Source: Sphaeroforma sirkka (lineage: Eukaryota; Opisthokonta; Ichthyosporea; Ichthyophonida). Taken from it: a stretch of DNA of 60,799 nt. Under the pieces are notes generated by a model. The model searched no databases, was not told the origin of the DNA, and saw only the letters and a list, made by a program, of their open reading frames with translations. Position 1 is the stretch's first letter. Each line of letters begins with the position of its first letter. The translations under genes and the position numbers were made by a program. This document shows, one piece after another, positions 11,093 through 31,167 of the stretch. The stretch lies in NCBI GenBank assembly GCA_001586965.3, contig LUCW03001848.1:1-60799 (forward strand). The letters run 5' to 3'.

Positions 11093-12431
11093 GATCAAGC
11101 GATACGGTTGGGCACCCCTAAAAAGTGTGACAGAAGACCAACCGATACGCCGAGTCATATTCGATTTGGTTAAACTCCCGCGATCCAAGCATACTGGCGA
11201 TGTATATATCTGTCATTTCTTATATGTGGCTTCGGGCTATAACTTGCTTTATGCAATACCGAACAAACGTCCACAAACAGTGGCAGAATTATGCTATCAC
11301 GTCTTTAATGACTTCGGTTTCCCCCGAGTACTATGTTCTGATAACGGTAGTGAGTTTTGTACCGACGTAATGGAGGCACTTATACTCGTATCAGGCATGA
11401 CCCATAGGCGTGGTGTCCCTTACAAACCTCAAACGCAGGGTGCAAATGAGACACGTCATAGAGAACTTAAGAAACTCTTGCGTACCGCACTAGACGACGT
11501 TGAGGATATGTGGCCTTATCATTTGAAATGGGTTCAGACTCAAATGAATAACTGCATGAATCCTCAAACTGGAACACTCCCGTTTCACTATTTCTTTGGC
11601 CGCTATAGTGAATTACAAGCAACGTTTGATAAAACTGCGCCCGTGAAACACGCTACCTCGTGGCTACAAAAGATCGAGCATATGCAGAACGTTGTTTACC
11701 CCTGTTTACTCGAGCACAAAAATCGCGTCCTACTTAAAGCGTATGACCGATGGAATAACACTAAGAACATTGTTCAGTTCAAAGTCGGCGATTACGTTAA
11801 CATTATAAATCGAAACGCCAACGTTACCGAACTCTCTTCTAAGACGATAGGGCCTTTTGTTATTTCCTACCATGATGAGAAGAGTGATACTTACGAAGTG
11901 AATAACATTGATGGTACTAGCGCAACCAATCTAGGCACTCACCGTATCCCTACCTCCGAACTCTCATTCGCTCGCTCATTTGATTCTGATGTACCAGTTA
12001 TGGAGTCACAAGTCAAAGATATAATTGACAAAACATCCGAAGACGGTTACACTTACTACAAGACCCGTTTCATGGATGGGACAGTAGCTTGGCTAACCTC
12101 CGATGCATTTCGTGAATCTCGCGACTTTCTTCGTATCTTTTATAAGAAATGGAATAAGCGTTTACATAAGAACACACGAGATAAATGGGAAGGGTTTCCT
12201 CAGGTGACTACAAACCCTGACGGATCTGAAATTCCCTATTTGCCACCTACTTCCTACGTGACTAAACTTTCTGATCTGCTTACCAACAGTGCAGAAAATT
12301 GTTCAAACTTACTTACTAATGAAGAACAGCCTTTGACTATTACCTTACCAAATAATAAACGTAAGGCGCCTACATCGGAAATGGCTACTGGACCAAATAC
12401 TAAACGACATAGAGTACAACATGGGTCTTGA
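11093..12431 (+). pseudogene. Integrase core and chromodomain-like C-terminus
   Basis: A 434-codon open stretch starting at the ATG at 11127 carries the DDE core: Asp in VIFDLVKLP, Asp in LCSDNGSEF and Glu in GANETRHREL. The last two are separated by exactly 35 residues (DD35E). The C-terminal part, around codons 296-345, reads VKDIIDKTSEDGYTYYKTRF then DGTVAWLTSDAF. This resembles the first strands and Trp of a chromodomain, as in chromoviruses, though divergent. The reading frame itself is intact to the stop, but it has lost its zinc domain to the nested LTR, so function is unlikely. Confidence 0.88.
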
Positions 12432-12558
12432 ACTCGTACATATAGGCACATACTTACTCGATAAGTCATGACCAAAACCGTTTTTACTTTGGTTTTCGCT
12501 TTATCAACTAGATCGTATCTTAACGTACGTTCGTAGTTCTAAAAGCTACTGGGGGCTA

Positions 12559-13152
12559 AGTAGAAATACGGCCTCCGGTCAGTCTAAAATATCAAGATCA
12601 ATTGAGATAATACATTGGTTTTATTTGTATTTTAAATAATTTAGTACAAGCTCTTTTTCCAATATTTCCAAAGTGTTCTAAATTCACTTTGATGGCTCCA
12701 ATAGCCTGAGTATTTGGTATGACTCATCTACTTGGACCTATTTGAGACATTAGTAGATGTAGGATATTATAAACTAAATTTTATAATCTCCGAACAACTA
12801 CTTATAGATTTTGGTCCTCCCGCCAATCTCCAAAATCTAATAAGTCTTTTTCTTTTTTTGACTTTTCTTCAGATGGAACTTTATTTATATCAGCTAATGT
12901 ATTAACGTAACTTACGTTATTATGTCTATTTACAAATTAGGCAAGTGGTCATGAACATTTAGTTCTTCTAGTGAAAATTATTCAATAAAGAACAGCTAGA
13001 GGTACGCCCTGTGTGATCGAGGATATTTAGGCTCTTAACAAGAGGCAGTCCCGATCATTCTTACACAAGCGACCACTGCTAAATCCTAACTGACTAAATT
13101 GTATTTTAGTTTAATATAGTTTGAAACCTAGTAATGTCCATCGAAGTTTACA
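12559..13152 (+). repeat. LTR D, 3' LTR
   Basis: A 594-bp direct repeat of LTR B. The first two bases are AG instead of TG, and it ends in the canonical TTTACA. The purine tract ctgggggcta (12549-12558) lies directly before it. It carries AATAAA at 12984-12989. High similarity to LTR B suggests the element is younger than the copy ending at LTR A. Confidence 0.93.
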
Positions 13153-13468
13153 TTACTTCTTAATGGAAGTATTTACGCCACTAAAAGCTATTCGAACTGG
13201 GGTTTCTGAAACTCTGAAACGCTTATTAGCGGCACGAATACTTCTATTAGGAGTAATTGTGCAGTGTGGTTGACCCTTAATCGTTGAAGTTTGCCTAACG
13301 CCGCTCACGCCAAATACCGAATGCCGTACACGCTTGCAGATCTGTTTACGCCAACATTTTACTATAATAAGGATGCAAGTTACGGCGTATTCGTAAGGCT
13401 TATTATTACACCGCCATCCGTGCTTTCACCCCGGCTTTTTCTGTCGCGCTTTTGTACCAGTATCCAAT

Positions 13469-13812
13469 ATAGGCTTTTGATCTCTATTTCGTGGCAGTTG
13501 CGATTTCGTCTGGATCGTCTCTAATTTCTTCTAGTACAGGCAACCCTCCAATTGTAAAGCTATGGCCGTGATACCCATCCATGTCGCGACGTGCTGTGGA
13601 AAATGCCTCTTTCATAATTGTTTCCAATTTGCGGGTTGCTATAGGCTTTTGATCTCTATTTCGTGGCAGTTGCGATTTCGTCTGGATCGTCTCTAATTTC
13701 TTCTAGTGCAGGCAACCCTCCAATTGTAAAGCTATGGCCGTGATACCCATCCATGTTGCGACGTGCTGTAGAAAATGCCTCTTTCATAATTGTTTCCAAT
13801 TTGCGGGTTGCT
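13469..13812. repeat. Tandem duplication, 172 bp x 2
   Basis: Two adjacent copies (13469-13640 and 13641-13812) differ at only a few bases, for example agtacagg versus agtgcagg. On the minus strand each holds a short open stretch containing MDGYHGHSFTIGGLPVLEE. The GHSF-x-IG part recalls the box of tyrosine recombinases (GHSFRIG), with Thr in place of Arg. The near-identity points to a recent duplication. Confidence 0.85.
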
Positions 13813-16800
13813 GCATGCTTCTACACCGATCGAAAAAATATATACGAATGTTCTTTCCTGGGATGTCAAGGCCAGCCATGACTATAGAGCCTTGAGGCAC
13901 TTTTTTCACCGAATTCGATTTAGTATGCACCTTAAATCACGACAATGGGATCAAATATATAGCTAGAAGCAAATCAATTCATTCAGTATGTAGTTGAGTT
14001 GATATATTTTCACCTATGCTCCCTCCATTATCTTTTAAATAAGTAGTAAATTTTATTCGAGCGTCGTATTGAAGCGGCTTTTTTACCGATCTGATCATTG
14101 ACTTTCGCCGCCTTAAATAAACTGTTGGGGCTACGCAGTCGACAAGTGAACCTTTAGCATTTATAGTAGTAGTACCTTGCGCGGCTTAACATAATACATC
14201 GGTTGTGTAAGTTTGCTTGCGATGTAGTGCCGCGAAAACAAAATAAATCGCAACACTGCTTCGCGAATCTGAACTGTTATAGGCACATTGCCCCTTGGGT
14301 CTAATGAACTATTACTGGTATGTGGAGAGGTTTGAACTACGCATCCACATCGTTGATATGCATTCTTGTAAACAATAAAATGGGGTTTGGATAAAACACT
14401 TCAAAACAAGTGCTTTCATGTCCATTTAACAAGAGGAGCATAATATTCATTATGATATTGAACGGGTATGCTATAAGTATTATTTTTTTCTTTAAGATTT
14501 AATAAGATTTTCTAGTTGGAAACATGTGCGTAAGCAAATGTATGATATTATTTAAACAGATCTACCGTATGGCAAGTTTTTTCAGTTCCTTATTTTATGA
14601 TAAATATACAGAGCGTTTGTCAATTATGCAAACTTGCACAATAGGAGCCTCACAGGAAACGATAGCACAACCAGAGTCCTGAAAAAATCGAACAGTATTT
14701 TACTCAGATTTAGACTCAGTGATTCATTATAAAATTCCACAACTTTGAAAATCGATTCCATATTATTTGACAATAAAAAAATGGCTTTGTAAGCCTCCGA
14801 ATGATTTTGTCGACACCTAAATCCTCGCTTCATTCACCGCTACGGGTTGCTCTGTATCCACAATCCATGTTGGTGTATACATCAATTGAACTATTCATAC
14901 TTGATCACGTTTGTTTTTTACCCTTACCGTGAGCTTCATATTGTCGAAACTGGGCTGTATTATCAGGTGTGTTATGTACTGATTTATTTTCACATAGTGT
15001 TGAATTGCATCAGGTTACGTGTCGGTATTTTGGCAAAATGTAGAAAATATCTTTGTATGCGAGTACAATAGTAAATAATTAAGGGTTTAGCTTTCAATAC
15101 AGGTTTTTAAACGAGTTTTATCCCAAATTTGAATTGTGTAAGCGAATCTGGGCGCCAAATCTGAATCTGACCTAGTGAGAAAAACCACGGTCAAAATCCG
15201 GGGGACCCAAAACAATATTAGGGCAGTCGAGGGTTCAGGCAGTCGAGGGTTGTGGTGAGGGTTTTATACAATGCGAAGAATGGGCCAGACCAAAAGGAAG
15301 TCACAGCTCGAAGTAGATGAATCGACCCCAATCGACTCTTAGCAGCGGCACGCCAATGTACATTGTATTAATAGACTGTTCAGTGCGTGACAATGTAATC
15401 CAAACAACAATACATGCAAGAAAAACAATGACAAAATACACGTTGAATGCAGTGAGATTGATAAATATATAAAAGATAAAAAATGAAAGTGCGCAGCTGA
15501 TATCAAGTACTAGATGCGCCACTTGTCATAAAGCATAAATTCCATTGAACACAAATGTGATGATTGGAATCTTAGCGTGCATATCGTCAAGCCCTGTTCA
15601 GGACTGATAGGTGATCTTACGGTGTCTGTAGCATCGGCATTATACGATGCATCTGCTTCGATAAATAAATACTAATAAGGTCGGCGTTGGGTGTTGAAGT
15701 TGGCAATGTAGGTGATGGTGACGGAGATGGAGATGGTGATGGTATTTGAAAAAGGCATGGAAATATGTGTTGATAAGCAGAAATGTAGTGAACGAAGCAA
15801 TCCAAATATTCCGAGCACGAGTCCATAACAGGTACAACAGGGCGATAATGTATTGGTTTCAGGTGATCGAAATATTGACGAGGACTACAAATAAAATACG
15901 ACATATCAACGCAGAAGCCGAAAACAGTAAAATTATCTCAATTAGAATTTCATATCTATACCAGCTACTTAACGTAAGTGCGAAGACATGGTGGGTGCTG
16001 TTCAAAAATGAGGTAAGACAATGCCTAGCACCTGGTGCGTTCAGCCGAAAATGGAAAAAGTGTACAGAAAATATGCAAATGATTTTCGAGAGTGGAGAGT
16101 AAACGACCAAGAGTATATTTGCGACACATACACACTCAAACCAGATGCATCTACGGGTGCGGAACTGAATGGGATAGTTATAAAGCTCGATATGAGGCCA
16201 CGTACTACCAACGAAGGTTTTACCATTGTATTTTCATTTTTAGATACGAAAACAAACGCATTATCTTCGGAATGCAATGAATTCTTCATGTGAACTCCCT
16301 TTCATCCAAGATGTGCGATAAAAGTACTTTCACATCGATATGTTGCTTCACCGAACAATCATCCCTATATTCACTAATAAGAAAAAAAGCAATTGGAAAT
16401 GCGTCAAACAACCAACAATATTAAGTGCGCGATTTCAAACGAAAACGTTACAACTCAAAACTATTAATAAAGAATATGGCGGGGAGAAGAACAAAACATC
16501 ATTTATGTCACAACGATGCCTCTGTGCGCGAGGCACACAAAATAATCCTTTTTTGTGCTTGACAAACCCCACTAGAAAAAAAATCACTTGTGCGCGAGGC
16601 CCGATATAAAAGGAAACATAGTACCGATCAAAACAATCTAAATTTAAAAATCTAAAGATGCTATAGTATACCTTAGGGTCGAGAGCCTCTATCGTAGTTT
16701 TTTTTGTTTTGAGCTCAGCTAGATATTTCGCGAGTCCGAAGTTAATTGCATCTTTATTGTTGTGTTGAGTTGAGAGTATAGCCACGCTGCGTCGTTGATA

Positions 16801-18420
16801 GTGAGTTTACAGACTTTCAGGACGATTTCGTTTGCGTACAATAAATCCCAGACAACGGGCTATGCGTTCTTTGATCTCAATTTAGCTTAATCCTTCATCA
16901 ATCAGGCCGAAAATTGAAAACTTAACAGGAATACAATGTACTTACATGAATTCCAGAGTAGAGGGACAATTGAGCCTTTGTGCACAGATCAGCACAGATC
17001 AATTGCACACAAAAAAGACCAGGTCAATAATAATGTAAATGTCTTATGAAATTTATGAGTGCTGTTGCGAACTCCAAATTTCAGATGCATTTGAACATAA
17101 GTCGAAGCTTATTTTTCTGAGTACGCGGCATCTACAAGTGCAACATCACTTATGCATGATATACAGCAGTAAAATCGTGATTAAAACCGATTGTTTTTGA
17201 TAAAAACCGTTAATTTTTATAGAATTGGAGCAAGTTACAGTGGAATGTGGTTCAGGGCAAAAGAACACGAGTACTGTCAAATATATGCTATTAACAAGAA
17301 AGGTGAGCGAGCATCATAAAACAGCGATGGATGATTCCGAGTCAGCTCACAAAGTGGTGAGCAACTATGATACTCGCGTACCAATATGCAAATAGCGATC
17401 CAAGTTATGCAATTCCGATATTAAGTAGGAAATAAGAGAAGGGACGAAAAGAATAAACAAGGAAAATTTGAACGTGACAGTTAGTGAATGTGGTTTTTCA
17501 CATATGACGTGTTGTTTCAGACCAATAGTTCGTAATGCACTGATGGAAAGCCCAAGATGATACTTTTCTGTTCAACATCATTTACGGTGTCGGATGGTGT
17601 ATGCATCCTCTGGGAGAGCTATTATTTTTATGTGGAGCGGTGTAACAATTTACACAATGGGTGTAGTAGATATTCATACTTGCTTATTAGCGCTTGCAGT
17701 CCAAATACTCTAATGTTTAAATCAGAATACACATTCAAAGATAGGGACAAGCCATGCACAGCCGAGATGTCGATGATTGTTCGGAATGCTCTGAGAATAC
17801 TGCGAGACATCACGTTCCAATACTCCACAGAGCATAAACTCATAAACTGCCGCTGATATGTTGTATAGTCTTTAATGAAGTCAGAACCGACCGTAGCTCG
17901 GGGTTCTTTTGTAATTTTTTCGGACTCCACCGGATAATGTTCTGGATCTGCATAGCAAACTTCAGTCTAGAGCAAACCTTATCAATTATAGTCTCGAGGA
18001 ACGATTTTGGCGATCCCGTCGAACTGGGTTGGGGTTGAAGTTGCCACAGGTGGCGGTGGCTTTCGGTGGCTTGCAAAAATTAGTCCAAATGCCTCGATTC
18101 ATTCTAGAGTTAATGCAAAACGAGTATCTCAACGATTTGACCATTTTTTTCTGCTTTTTAGAGGAGCTGATAGAAGGATGTCGGGACAGTGCCTCACAGA
18201 ATCATTACTTGGCTCAGTAGGAAACAAATACACCTGACAGCGAAGTCGAGTAAGAAGATAAAATCTATTCTGCATCATAAATAGTGTATCAAATACCAAC
18301 TTTGCGTATGGCTGGGAGCAACAAATGAGATTTAGTTCATTCAAGGTTTACAGTTCCAGTGTTCGTTGACTGCAAATCTGAAATCATTGTATATCGCCCG
18401 CATTAGAGCAGAGACACACG

Positions 18421-18533
18421 ACAGTGTTTGTCATATTTCAGTTCTTTCGAATTCGTTGTTGATATATATCAATCATGACAGTGTTTGTCATATTTCAGTA
18501 CTTTCGAATTCGTTGTTGATATATATCAATTAT
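18421..18533. repeat. Tandem duplication, 57 bp x 2
   Basis: Two adjacent near-identical copies begin acagtgtttgtcatatttca at 18421 and 18478. No coding role is evident. It lies downstream of the CLPTM1 gene. Confidence 0.9.
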
Positions 18534-18749
18534 TTGCTGATAGATTCAAATAGGAAACCAAAGATGGCAAACGCAAACTAAAGTTATATAAAACATATCA
18601 CCAATTTTGAACAGGGAAAGCTATTACATATATAGTGCAATTATAACTCTTTAATCTTTGTTGGTACGAACAACTACAAACTGTTTCCGTACTATGTGTC
18701 GTTGAAGTGATGCGATTGCAACTCCTCGCACTCTTCACGGTGCTCTGAG

Positions 18750-19153
18750 CTAAGATAGGTCTCTTGCCGTGACCTCTATTGGGCTGACATTATCTGCGAG
18801 ATAGTTTTGAAATTTATAGATTAAAGAGAAGACACAGCTATGAAAACCTTTAACTTATCTGGCTGCTTCGCATACCATATCAAGCTATTGAGTCAATCAA
18901 TACACGGGCGATCGTGGCTAGCAATTTGAGTCTTCTGTCCAAAAACATATAAACCAAGGTGTAAGAAAATTACTAAGTCTATCATATATACCAAAGTGAT
19001 ATTTGGCTCTCACCGGGTCGACTCCGAGTATGCAAAGGTATCATCGCTGGCGTAGCAACACTGTGCTATATCGTAGTTATTCATATATTACAGAATTCAG
19101 GTTCCGGCTTACCTTTCGATGTACTAATATTGTCGCTAGTCTCATTCTCATCA

Positions 19154-19161
<8 letters not shown>
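18750..19161 (-). pseudogene. Duplicated copies of the last two CLPTM1 exons
   Basis: Just past the CLPTM1 stop, 19113-19161 resembles exon 14: an acidic Ser/Thr stretch (DENETSDNISTSK) ending in the same G|GTAAGCC donor. Next, 18750-18793 resembles the start of exon 15 (VSPIEVTARDLS, versus VSPVEDATKSPS in exon 15), with a CAG acceptor and a TAG stop. The phases match those of the real exons. This pair is therefore a tandem copy of the terminal exon pair. It could be an alternative 3' end, since both splice signals survive, or a relic: the main frame stops at 19154-19156, one base out of frame from the second copy. Confidence 0.6.
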
Positions 19162-27334
<8,173 letters not shown>

Positions 27335-28464
27335 TCAAATGTATAGTGATTAGGATTACAGGCCTTTGACTCGTTCAGACCTTCGTGTTATGCTACCTCG
27401 TGGCTCGTATCGAAAACTGAAATACCATAATTCACAAAAAAATAAACTTTTGTACAAATCAGTGAAATCACACAGGTGTATTTAAAAAAATAAATAATGT
27501 GGATGTATATATATTTATTTTATGTGCGGGTGTTGCAAATTGACATCAAGTGTCAAGTGTCAACGCTTGTAACACACATTGTAAACAAAATGTGTCACCA
27601 AAAAGGGGATCGGTTTGGCCCTCATCATAATGCTTTTTATCGATTTTCACCAAAAAAAACCACAAAAAAGGTTATTTTCTGAAAGTATCTGATTTTTAAA
27701 AAGCCCATAGGCCACCGCCAATCCGCCATAGCCTTCTATTTATTTTAAAAATAAATTTAGCGTGTATATATTTATACAGTGGGAAGGCTAAATATGCATA
27801 ATGCATAGGGATAGGCCCTTAAAGAAATATTTAGCAAATAGGGAGGCTTTTATCAGCTGGGCTGGTATAAAAGACAGCACTTTTCGCTATGACGACACGA
27901 TAAGACCGTCGGAAACTACTTCGCTATGACGACATGTCCGGACGTCATTTCTTTTATTACAGTCAGAAGTGCGATATACGTCATGAATGTTCTCTTTTGA
28001 AAAGACATGGCTGAACGCCATGGGCGCCGGCGATTCCCCTGACTACAACTTGCCTGATATTCACCTTCAGAGATCCAGCAATAATAATAGAGATTCAGTA
28101 TCTGAGCTGCAAAATATGTGGGATCCCGATCTCAAGATCGGCATTTTTTTTTACAAAAATAAGAATTCTCGTCTATAACTATGTAGGATATTGCATATTT
28201 CATAATCCATAGTCCACATAAAGACTATACAGTATAGAGTATAGAGGCTGGCAGCTGGCTGCTCTGCTGGTATAGTCTAGGCATTTTTGATTTTAGGCTC
28301 CTCTCTACGGATAGTGTGTAAATATATATATATTTTTTGATATCGTATCGTATATACAAACATAATAAATAGAATAGTAAATACCAAAATTTACCTTAAT
28401 TCTTCAATTTTTTATTACAAGTATAACTTTTATACAGCAAGAATTTATTTATTTATTTATCATC
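27335..28464. promoter_or_regulatory. Head-to-head spacer CLPTM1 / perilipin-like copy
   Basis: This spacer separates the CLPTM1 start codon (27334, minus) and the start of the perilipin-like pseudogene (28465, plus). A good TATA box, TATAAAAG, lies at 27866-27873 in plus orientation. Further right are a short direct repeat (ttcgctatgacgaca, near 27881 and 27920) and two CRE-like half sites (GACGTCAT at 27941-27948, ACGTCAT at 27978-27984), typical of bZIP targets. Roles are inferred from motif only. Confidence 0.45.
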
Positions 28465-29121
28465 ATGACAGATCAACAGCAAACAATCCAGCAATCCTCT
28501 GTAGAACGGGTGGCCAGCTACCAGCCGGTACAGACCGCAACCGGTGTAGCCGTGAATCTCTATTCTAAGGCGAAAGAGACGAATCGATATGTCAAGTAAG
28601 TCGTTTGTGGTTGCTCAGCTATGTATTGAAGTGTTCATCAAGCCAATTGCAATTCTGTAGTATGTTGTGGTTGTCTGCTATGCAAGTGTGGAAATAACGT
28701 GAATGCGACAATTAGTATTTAGTAAACCACCCGATGTCCAATATGGTTTCCACAAACTTATACACATATATAATCATCTGCGTTTCACAGAAAAGTCCTA
28801 GAAACCGGCGAATGACTCCTCAAGCAAGGTTTAGCGGTTATCTGGCCATACGTCCAGCCCGGTCTACAGCGCCTCGAGCCTACAGTTAATGCACAACTAG
28901 ACAACCTTGACGAGAAAGCACCTCCGATACAAGAGTTTGCAGCTCAAAAGTATAAGGAAACATCTGAGTTTGCCGCTCGGAAGTACAATGAGATCTCGGC
29001 ACAGGTTGTCGAGGCTGTTGAGGGTATGCAGGCACAGACTGGAGCTGCAGCTGAGGCAGTGTGGGCCAGGGCGGCTGGTGCACAACAAGCAGCCGGTAAA
29101 ACAAAAGTGTATTATATTTGT

Positions 29122-29187
29122 CTACCCCCAGCCTGGGCCGAAGACGAGGGAGAGCTCTTTCTCGTCTTCGGCCGAGGCTGGGGGTAG
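29122..29187. repeat. Palindrome at the left inversion breakpoint
   Basis: Arms 29122-29148 and 29161-29187 (27 bp each, one mismatch) flank a 12-base loop. The arm sequence, beginning ctacccccagcctg, comes from the YYLPPAS-EDE region of the perilipin-like exon 2. One arm is in sense and the other in antisense. Confidence 0.93.
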
Positions 29188-29373
29188 ATAATAATCCACA
29201 TTCGCCTCAGTAGCCTTCGTTGTATTGTCATACAACTCGGTAGCTCTCTCCGCCATAGTCTGCGCGGTGGTGTTGTAGCAGTCAGCTGCTACTTTCTGTG
29301 CATCAGCCGCCCTGGCCTGCACTGCCTCAGCTGCAGCTCCAGCCTTTGCTTGCATAGCCCCGACAGCCTCACC

Positions 29374-29706
29374 AAAGCGTATAGATTGAGCGCACATGCT
29401 GCCAGATATTCCATTCAACTTACGTCAAAGACGCGGTCATCCTTCACAGTTTGAAGGCCTGTCGCCTGTAGCTGAGCCTGTATAAAAGATTGAAGGGTTT
29501 GTACGCCGCTCGCTGGTAATGTGGAAGATCTTCCCAGATCGACCCTCTTCTATTGCCAGGACCCAGCGGGCGGCGTACAAACCCTTCAATCTTTTATACA
29601 GGCTCAGCTACAGGCGACAGGCCTTCAAACTGTGAAGGATGACGGCGTCTTTGACGTAACTTGAATGGAATATCAGGCAGCATGTGCGCTCAAACTATAC
29701 GCTTTA
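29374..29706. repeat. Long inverted repeat at the right inversion breakpoint
   Basis: Arms of roughly 140 bp (about 29374-29515 and 29563-29706) are nearly perfect reverse complements around a loop of about 47 bases. Arms carry the exon 3 end and its downstream flank (sequence around ttgacgtaac). The loop holds reversed exon 2 sequence (fragment GRSGKIF on minus). RNA across it would fold into a long hairpin. Confidence 0.9.
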
Positions 29707-30919
29707 AACAAATACACATGCATTTGGTGCTTTAATTCTTCGTATCCCTTCGTAGTTGTTTGGTATTCACTTTATCACTTTGTTTCGGTTTGCAGAAGTA
29801 AGTCAGCTGCTCAATGCACTCTACCATGGAAGAGGGACACAATACATTGCATCGCGGGAACGGATAGATTAAATATCAAAGCAATGTCATATTTTTAATG
29901 TAAATAAATCCCCAGAGACGTCTGGATCAGATTGTGTATTTTTTTATTCCATTCGAGTTGAAACCGGATTAATGATACCATTTTAGTGTTGGTACGTCAA
30001 TGCTTGCAGAGTATCATATTAGCACATATAGTTTTGGAAACGAGTCGAATAGAGGAGCTATTTCGACTGTAGATTTAGACAGCAATATGTCGGAAAGAAG
30101 ACATTCCGAAAACTCTCAACTCATCAGAAGTTAACAGTTTACATCAATTTGAATTCCAAATTAAGATCATTTTCCGAGCATTACGATCGCTCAACATGTT
30201 TTGAAAATTGACAAAAATGCATGACCAATCGACAGCCCAACCGATGCTGATACTGATCCAAAAGCAAGTGTAACAAATGCCATTTCATAGAAGTAGGAGG
30301 GGTTTTTAAAATTACACCTGATTTGTACCCTAAAGCCTGCAGTGAACTATATCCGACTTGATTCTCATATAGATCTTACCATCGAAAATCTTGATAGAAG
30401 AATTAATACGAGTGTTTATGGCGCAATATTGGTCCATGTTGGCGCCTGGCGTGGATAGTGGTGTCCAACTCGCTGCAGGAGCACCTCTACACAACACTAC
30501 ATGTTACATCTATGTTTTGTCTGTTCGATGACGAAATCTTGATATATGGGTGTCGATGAAATTTCCCTTGAGGACGGGAATTTACTGTCCTTGCCAGATA
30601 GTCATCAACTGTACTTGTCTATGCGACTAGCCGATGCAATCTGCGGTTGCTAAGAAGTTACAACGAAATGATGCAAAGCTTACTTTGTCAATATGAGTTG
30701 CATCATATAGAGTTGATAAAACTGTACGAAAAGGGTTTGAACACAGATTTTGAGTCAAAATTTTAACATAGCATATGATGATAGGTAACTGTACATGGAT
30801 TATACACAATCATTCAAATCACGTACAAACATATATGCCAATACACGTACAATCCAAAAAACGAGCTACGTGAAAAGCAAACGAATCAAGCAAGCAAATA
30901 TAAATTTAATACGATATAA

Positions 30920-31129
30920 AACACACACACACACACGCACACATACACACACACATATATATATGTAAAAATACAAACTCACACACACACATACGCATAT
31001 ATAAATATACATATATATATATTAGATATATATATACATTACTACATACATACATATATACATAAACATACGTATATGAATACGTTTTTTTATAGAAATA
31101 TATATCATTACGTTTTCAATACGTTTTCA

Positions 31130-31167
<38 letters not shown>

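Larger units (their letters stand above)
4895..13152 (+). mobile_element. Ty3/chromovirus-like LTR retrotransposon, defective, with nested solo LTR
   Basis: An 8.26 kb element bounded by two near-identical direct LTRs of 595 and 594 bp. Its inner order is gag, protease, RT, RNase H, a methyltransferase-like domain, then integrase (HHCC, DD35E, chromodomain-like tail), which is the Ty3/gypsy order. Flanking 5-mers are TTACG (4890-4894) and TTACT (13153-13157), a likely target duplication with one change. Polypurine tract ctgggggcta precedes the 3' LTR. I cannot recognise a tRNA primer site after 5489. Frames are broken in gag (about 5640, 5940, 6980) and pol (about 8570, 9205, 9540, stop at 9899). 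A reversed solo LTR splits the integrase. It cannot move by itself. Confidence 0.9.
13153..18749. other. Long spacer without a convincing gene
   Basis: No open stretch here shows a family I recognise or a credible chain of exons. It contains a 172-bp tandem duplication (13469-13812), a 57-bp tandem duplication (18421-18533) and otherwise AT-rich unique sequence. A minus-strand stretch at about 16665-16785 ends in a plausible GTATAC donor (fragment GLAKYLAELKTKK). I could not connect it to other exons, so it is not called. Decayed gene or transposon pieces are possible. Confidence 0.5.
28465..29880 (+). pseudogene. Rearranged pseudogene copy of the perilipin-like gene
   Basis: Exon 1 (28465-28595) is intact and matches the exon 1 at 35978 in length and donor site; its product begins MTDQQQTIQQSSVERVASYQ. 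Exon 2 starts at 28791, but an in-frame TGA at 28813-28815 stops it seven codons in. The rest is scrambled. The forward copy runs to about 29121 with a deletion. A block at 29161-29560 then lies in reverse orientation (minus frame with GEAVGAMQAKAG and YYLPPASAEDEKEL). Forward exon 3 and 4 sequence resumes at about 29562-29820. Both turning points are palindromes. Only two 11-residue repeats are present, against three in the intact gene. It cannot encode the protein, but the donor and the TATA box upstream could still drive a transcript. Confidence 0.88.

Noticed and set aside
16435..16785. Minus-strand frame ending at a GTATAC donor
   Set aside because: It looks like a possible exon, but no partner exon or known family was found on either side.
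17628..18240. Several overlapping 60-100 codon frames
   Set aside because: No conserved motif, no consistent splice chain and ordinary composition; treated as chance frames.
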